The notes beneath the pieces are model-generated. The model was not told the origin of the DNA. It worked only from the letters and a program-made list of their open reading frames with translations, and made no database searches. The translations under genes and the position numbers were made by a program. This document shows, piece by piece, positions 60,685 through 64,000 of a DNA stretch of 64,000 bases. Source of the stretch: G963422745 sp965214285 (lineage in GTDB: Bacteria > Actinomycetota > Acidimicrobiia > Acidimicrobiales > Aldehydirespiratoraceae); assembly GCA_965214285.1 (NCBI GenBank), contig OZ243946.1, forward strand, positions 310,001 through 374,000. Reading direction: 5' to 3'. The number at the start of each line of letters is the position of its first letter. Position 1 is the stretch's first letter.

Positions 60685-62603
60685 CAGGCCTCCCTCTGCA
60701 TGCGGCGGATGTTGCCGACCATCACCGGCAGCACCGATATGAAGATCAGCATGGCCAGCGCCGCGCCGACGCCGGTGTTCTGGAACAGGAAGGCCTCCTC
60801 GAACATGTCGTTGGCCAGCACCTGCGTCTCGAAGTTGCTGTTGGTGACCACCTTGACGATGTCGTAGACCTTCATCACCAGCACGATCAGGGTGGTGACG
60901 ACCACGCCGATGGTGGTGGAGATCTGCGGGATGGTGACCCGCCAGAACGTCTGCGACTCGCTGGCGCCGTCCACCGCGGCGGCTTCGATCAGCTCATCTG
61001 GTATCGCCTTGATGGCAGCGGACAGGATCACCATGGCGAAGCCGGTCTGGATCCAGATCAGGATGACCATCAGCCAAACGTTGTTGAACGGCTGGTCCTG
61101 CACGAAGAAGATCGTGGCGTCGCGGTAGCCGCCCTCGTCGTCGGGCCGGAAGCCGCCGATCCCGTCGAAGCTGAACCGGTAGGCGATCCACAGCATGAAC
61201 ACCAGCAGCAGGGCGCGCAGCGGCAGCTTCTCGAAGTCGCGTCTCACCAGCAGGCGCGCCACGCCGGCTACCAGCGCCGCCACGGCGGCCCACATTGCGA
61301 TCGTGCCCAGCACCGTGGGCAGGCCGCTGCCGGTGCTCCAGCGCCCGAGCTGCACCCAGACGGCGTTCATCAGGCCGGTCTGGGACTTGCTGGTGTCGCG
61401 GGCCAGGTACACGAAGCGCCAGATGATCGAGGCGCCGACCAGCGAGATGGCCATCGGCATGAAGATGATCGACTTGGCGACCGATTCGAGCTTCGCGCGG
61501 TCTGCCAGCACGGCGATCGCCAGGCCGAGCCCGGTCGAGAACAAGGTGACGGTGAACACCCACCAGAGGTTGTTCATGACGGTGCCGCGCAGCACCGAGA
61601 AGACCGCGAACGCCAGCAGGACCGCAGCGGCCAGCAGCGGCGCGAAGGAAGGCCCGCCCGCTGCGAAGCCCTCGCCGGTGATGCGCCGCCGGGCCAGGCC
61701 GATGACGACGCCGCCCGCCAGCAGCACGGCCCCGATCCAGAAGATGGAGCTGCCGAAGAGGTCAGCCCAGCCGCTGACGTTGAACGACTTGTCGTCGGTG
61801 AACACGAACTTGTAGTTGTCGAGCCAGACCCAGCTCTCGGATCGGCGGTCCTTGAACGACAGCCAGATCGTGATCAGCGTCGGCGCCACCAGCGCCACGC
61901 TCACGAACAGCAAGGCGGGCGTGAGGAAGATGGCGGCCCTGGAGCGGTGGTCGAGCCTGCGCCGCTCGACGAGCTCGAGGTTGCGGGTGAGGCCCAGGCG
62001 CCAGCCGATCAGCGCGCCGGGGACCGTGGTGCCCAGCACGGCTGAGCCAAGCGAGCCCTCGCCGAGCTCGGGCATGGCGAACGCCCCGAGCAGCCAGCCG
62101 ACGGCCGCCCCCCAGAGCAGCCCGTTGCGCCAGCCGCGTCCGCGCAGCCAGGGCACGCCTGCGCCGACGGCCGCGCCGATCGCGGTCCAGCCGAGCAGCC
62201 AGCCGATCTCGATGCTGGGCTGCGCCTCGGGCGCCAGGCGCAGGCCGATCAGCGCGCCGATGCCTGTGCCGCTCGCCAGGCCGATGAGCATCCGCCGCCG
62301 GGGATCCTCGGTTCCCGCCAGCGCCAGGCCGATGGCGGCAGCGACGATGCCGCCGAGCAGCGGCGTCCAGATCAGCTCGCCGACAGCGCCGATGGCGTCC
62401 GCGTCGGGCCCGCTGGGGCGCAGCAGGCGGTTGCCCTGCAGCACCAGCAGGCCGATGAAGCCGACCCCGAAGGCGCTCAGGACGTTGAATCTCCTCCAGC
62501 GCCTGCTTGCCTGGTCGAAGAGCAGGTTGGCGCCGATCCACAGCGCAGCGCTCACGCCGACAGCGGCCACGATGAGGATCAGCGTGTCGAGCACTTTGCT
62601 CAT
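60684..62603 (-). CDS. sugar ABC transporter permease (MalF type), greatly extended
   Basis: A 639-residue permease, roughly twice the usual length. The C-terminal part holds the transport core with the EAA loop EAAAVDGASESQTFWRVTIP. About 225 N-terminal residues form a Gly/Ala-rich region of five or six extra helices. Two further inserts with hydrophobic helices lie in the core (around residues 285-340 and 425-480). Bases and codon use match the neighbours and there is no frameshift, so the fusion looks real. It is followed by the MalG-type gene with overlap. Confidence 0.88.
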   Translation of the reverse strand: MSKVLDTLILIVAAVGVSAALWIGANLLFDQASRRWRRFNVLSAFGVGFIGLLVLQGNRLLRPSGPDADAIGAVGELIWTPLLGGIVAAAIGLALAGTEDPRRRMLIGLASGTGIGALIGLRLAPEAQPSIEIGWLLGWTAIGAAVGAGVPWLRGRGWRNGLLWGAAVGWLLGAFAMPELGEGSLGSAVLGTTVPGALIGWRLGLTRNLELVERRRLDHRSRAAIFLTPALLFVSVALVAPTLITIWLSFKDRRSESWVWLDNYKFVFTDDKSFNVSGWADLFGSSIFWIGAVLLAGGVVIGLARRRITGEGFAAGGPSFAPLLAAAVLLAFAVFSVLRGTVMNNLWWVFTVTLFSTGLGLAIAVLADRAKLESVAKSIIFMPMAISLVGASIIWRFVYLARDTSKSQTGLMNAVWVQLGRWSTGSGLPTVLGTIAMWAAVAALVAGVARLLVRRDFEKLPLRALLLVFMLWIAYRFSFDGIGGFRPDDEGGYRDATIFFVQDQPFNNVWLMVILIWIQTGFAMVILSAAIKAIPDELIEAAAVDGASESQTFWRVTIPQISTTIGVVVTTLIVLVMKVYDIVKVVTNSNFETQVLANDMFEEAFLFQNTGVGAALAMLIFISVLPVMVGNIRRMQREA

Positions 62604-62619
62604 CGTCGGCGCTCACCTC

Positions 62620-62703
62620 CCCCTCGGGGTTCGGCCAGGCAGGCTCGGGGTTCGACCGGGCAGGCTCGGGGTTCGACCAGGCAGGCTCGGGGTTCGATCA
62701 GGC
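62620..62703. repeat. 21-bp tandem repeat, four units
   Basis: Four units of 21 bases sharing CTCGGGGTTCG start at 62620, 62641, 62662 and 62683, between the solute-binding protein gene and the MalF-type permease. They would encode seven-residue EPRACLV-like repeats on the minus strand, but no convincing gene is there. It may act as a spacer or mRNA processing/attenuation segment in the transporter operon. Confidence 0.85.
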
Positions 62704-62848
62704 GGGCTCGTTGCATGCGAATCGGCCGGCTCCGTGTCGTCGGGCGACAGGCGTGCATGCCGGCGGCATGGCGCGGCGAGCCGGGCAGACCGGACCGTAG
62801 CACGGCCAGCCTGCCCGGCTCGATTCGCCGGATTGGGTGGGTGTGGGG

Positions 62849-64000
62849 TCAGCCCGTGGGCCAGCTGTCCTCGATGACGTCGGCTGCCTCGGCGGCGCTG
62901 AGGTCGCCGTTGACCGCCGAGGTGCCCTCGGTCCAGAAGGTGCCTGCGCCCACGTCCGCGGGCATCAGGTCCGAGGCGTCGAAGCGCACGATGGCGGCGT
63001 TCTCCAGGATGGCCAGGAAGGACTGCTCGAGCGGCTGGTAGACGCTCGGGTCCTGGTTCCTCGCAGCCGACAGGAAGCCCGACAGGCCGCCGTCCTTGAG
63101 GGCGGTCTGAGCCTGCTGGCGTGTCTCGGCGTATTCCGGGGAGCTCATGTAGGCGAGCAGCGACATGGTGGACGGGTCGTCGTTGAACCCGGCCGCCAGA
63201 GTGCCCGCGCCGAGCACCGGGGCATCGCCGTTGATGTCGGGGAAGTAGAACACGTCGACCGCACCCTCGGAGCCGTCCGCGAACGGCGTGCCCTCGGGCA
63301 TGAACGCCGCGTAGAAGCTGGCCTGGCGGTGCATGTAGCAGTCGCCGTCGGTCAGCGGGCCGCCGTTGTCCTGGAAGGCGGTGGCCGCGATCGAGCCTGC
63401 GGAGGCGAACACGTTGTCCTCGGTCCACAGGTCGAGGACGGTCTGCATCGACTCGACGATGCGGGCGTCGTTGAACGGGATGTCGTGGGAGACCCAGTCG
63501 TCGTAGACGTCGGGGCCGTGCTGGCGCAGCACCATGTCTTCCACCCAGTCGGTGTAGGTCCAGCCGGTGGCCTGGCCCGACTCGATGCCCACGCACAGCG
63601 GCTTGGGGCCGCCATCGCCGGCCATCGTCTCGACCAGCGCGGTGAACTCGTCGAAGGTGGTGGGCACCTCGTAGCCGGCTGCCTCGAAGCGGGCCGGCTG
63701 GTACCAGACCAGCGACTTGAGGTCGGACTTGACGGGCACGCCGTACTGGGTGCCGTCGACGTTGCCGAACACGGTCCAGGCATCGGACCAGTTGGCCGCC
63801 ACCGCGGCGGCAGCCTCGTCGCTCAGGGCGACCACGTGGCCGTCGCGGGCGAACTCGGCGAGCTTGCCGGGCTGCGGGAAGATGGAGATGTCGGGCGGGT
63901 TGCCTGCCTCCACCTGCACGTTGACCTCGGCCTCCCAGTCGGCAGAGCCGAGGTACTGCACGGTCACGCCGGAGTCGGCGCTCCAGACATCGAAGGCGGC
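62849..64000 (-). CDS. sugar ABC transporter solute-binding protein (5' end beyond window)
   Basis: Extracellular solute-binding protein of the CUT1 type; 383 codons are visible and the N-terminus with any lipobox lies outside. Typical parts are NPPDISIFPQPGKLAEFARDG, VPVKSDLKSLVWYQPARFEAAG, EVPTTFDEF and a C-terminal LSAAEAADVIEDSWPTG. It delivers a sugar or related ligand to the MalF/MalG-type permeases encoded downstream on the same strand. Codon frame stays open to base 64000. Confidence 0.9.
   Translation of the reverse strand, partial: AAFDVWSADSGVTVQYLGSADWEAEVNVQVEAGNPPDISIFPQPGKLAEFARDGHVVALSDEAAAAVAANWSDAWTVFGNVDGTQYGVPVKSDLKSLVWYQPARFEAAGYEVPTTFDEFTALVETMAGDGGPKPLCVGIESGQATGWTYTDWVEDMVLRQHGPDVYDDWVSHDIPFNDARIVESMQTVLDLWTEDNVFASAGSIAATAFQDNGGPLTDGDCYMHRQASFYAAFMPEGTPFADGSEGAVDVFYFPDINGDAPVLGAGTLAAGFNDDPSTMSLLAYMSSPEYAETRQQAQTALKDGGLSGFLSAARNQDPSVYQPLEQSFLAILENAAIVRFDASDLMPADVGAGTFWTEGTSAVNGDLSAAEAADVIEDSWPTG

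Noticed and set aside
59610..62603. A missing ABC ATPase hidden in the sugar importer region
   Set aside because: No Walker A or ABC signature was found on either strand between 59.6 and 64 kb.
62600..62803. Small minus-strand protein with seven-residue repeats
   Set aside because: Its sequence is just the translation of the 21-bp tandem repeat plus flanks; no ribosome site and no domain.
1..64000. tRNA, rRNA, integrase, transposase or phage genes
   Set aside because: None recognised; the islands at 12.5, 26-28 and 52-57 kb carry no mobility gene that I can see.

Overview
The window is GC-rich, densely packed and reads like an actinobacterial chromosome, most probably an Acidimicrobiia-type lineage (inference). 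The evidence is a mycothiol ligase gene (mshC), a mycofactocin gene set (mftA-F) with a mycofactocin-type NDMA-dependent alcohol dehydrogenase, a zinc-finger-less lysine-tailed TopA, DUF3152 and DUF4031 proteins, many GTG/TTG starts, and very long threonine runs in exported-protein linkers. No rRNA, tRNA or CRISPR array was seen.

Layout. 1-6.2 kb: topA (3' end outside the window), nhaA, an RsbW-like/STAS anti-sigma pair and an enoyl-CoA hydratase. 6.3-21.9 kb: a mycofactocin locus split in two. mftA-B-C-D-E plus an SDR dehydrogenase (16.8-21.5 kb) lie apart from the alcohol dehydrogenase, a MoxR/VWA pair, mftF and a serine hydrolase (6.3-12.3 kb). Between them sits a 4.3 kb block of opposite-strand, mostly unrecognised exported-protein genes (12.5-16.8 kb). 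21.9-28.6 kb: a GNAT acetyltransferase, an SDR preceded by an HNH remnant, an anti-sigma-like protein, DUF4031, a self-inhibited Fic protein, and a tight three-gene operon of a TIGR04255 protein, an HTH protein and an unknown. 28.7-37.3 kb: aspartate kinase, an LEH-family protein, a triad-less isochorismatase-fold protein, a D-aminoacylase-like amidohydrolase, a GH3 glycosidase, a MntA antitoxin with a gutted HepT toxin, and msrA.

37.4-45.1 kb: the most unusual block. A MacAB-like exporter (permease, ATPase, adaptor with a peptidoglycan-binding domain) lies downstream of three tandem copies of a two-gene cassette. Each cassette encodes a small I36-like secreted protein (B) and a Cys/His-containing lipoprotein (A); the oldest-looking B copy is broken. 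45.2-50.4 kb: 231-bp tandem repeats derived from an SDR 3' end, that SDR, DUF3152, an MBL hydrolase, cyclophilin, 3-hydroxyacyl-CoA dehydrogenase and a DUF4157-like protein.

50.5-58.3 kb: a beta-propeller gene and cysS enclose two different cargo islands, an intact HepT/MntA module and an orphan antitoxin plus a second TIGR04255 operon. The islands are separated by a diverged cysS 3' fragment and a 98%-identical copy of the propeller 3' end, which looks like two alternative hotspot alleles stacked in tandem. 58.4-64 kb: mshC and a sugar-type ABC importer (two permeases, one with large extra membrane segments, and a solute-binding protein cut by the window end). Short GC-rich tandem repeats directly after stop codons recur across the window.
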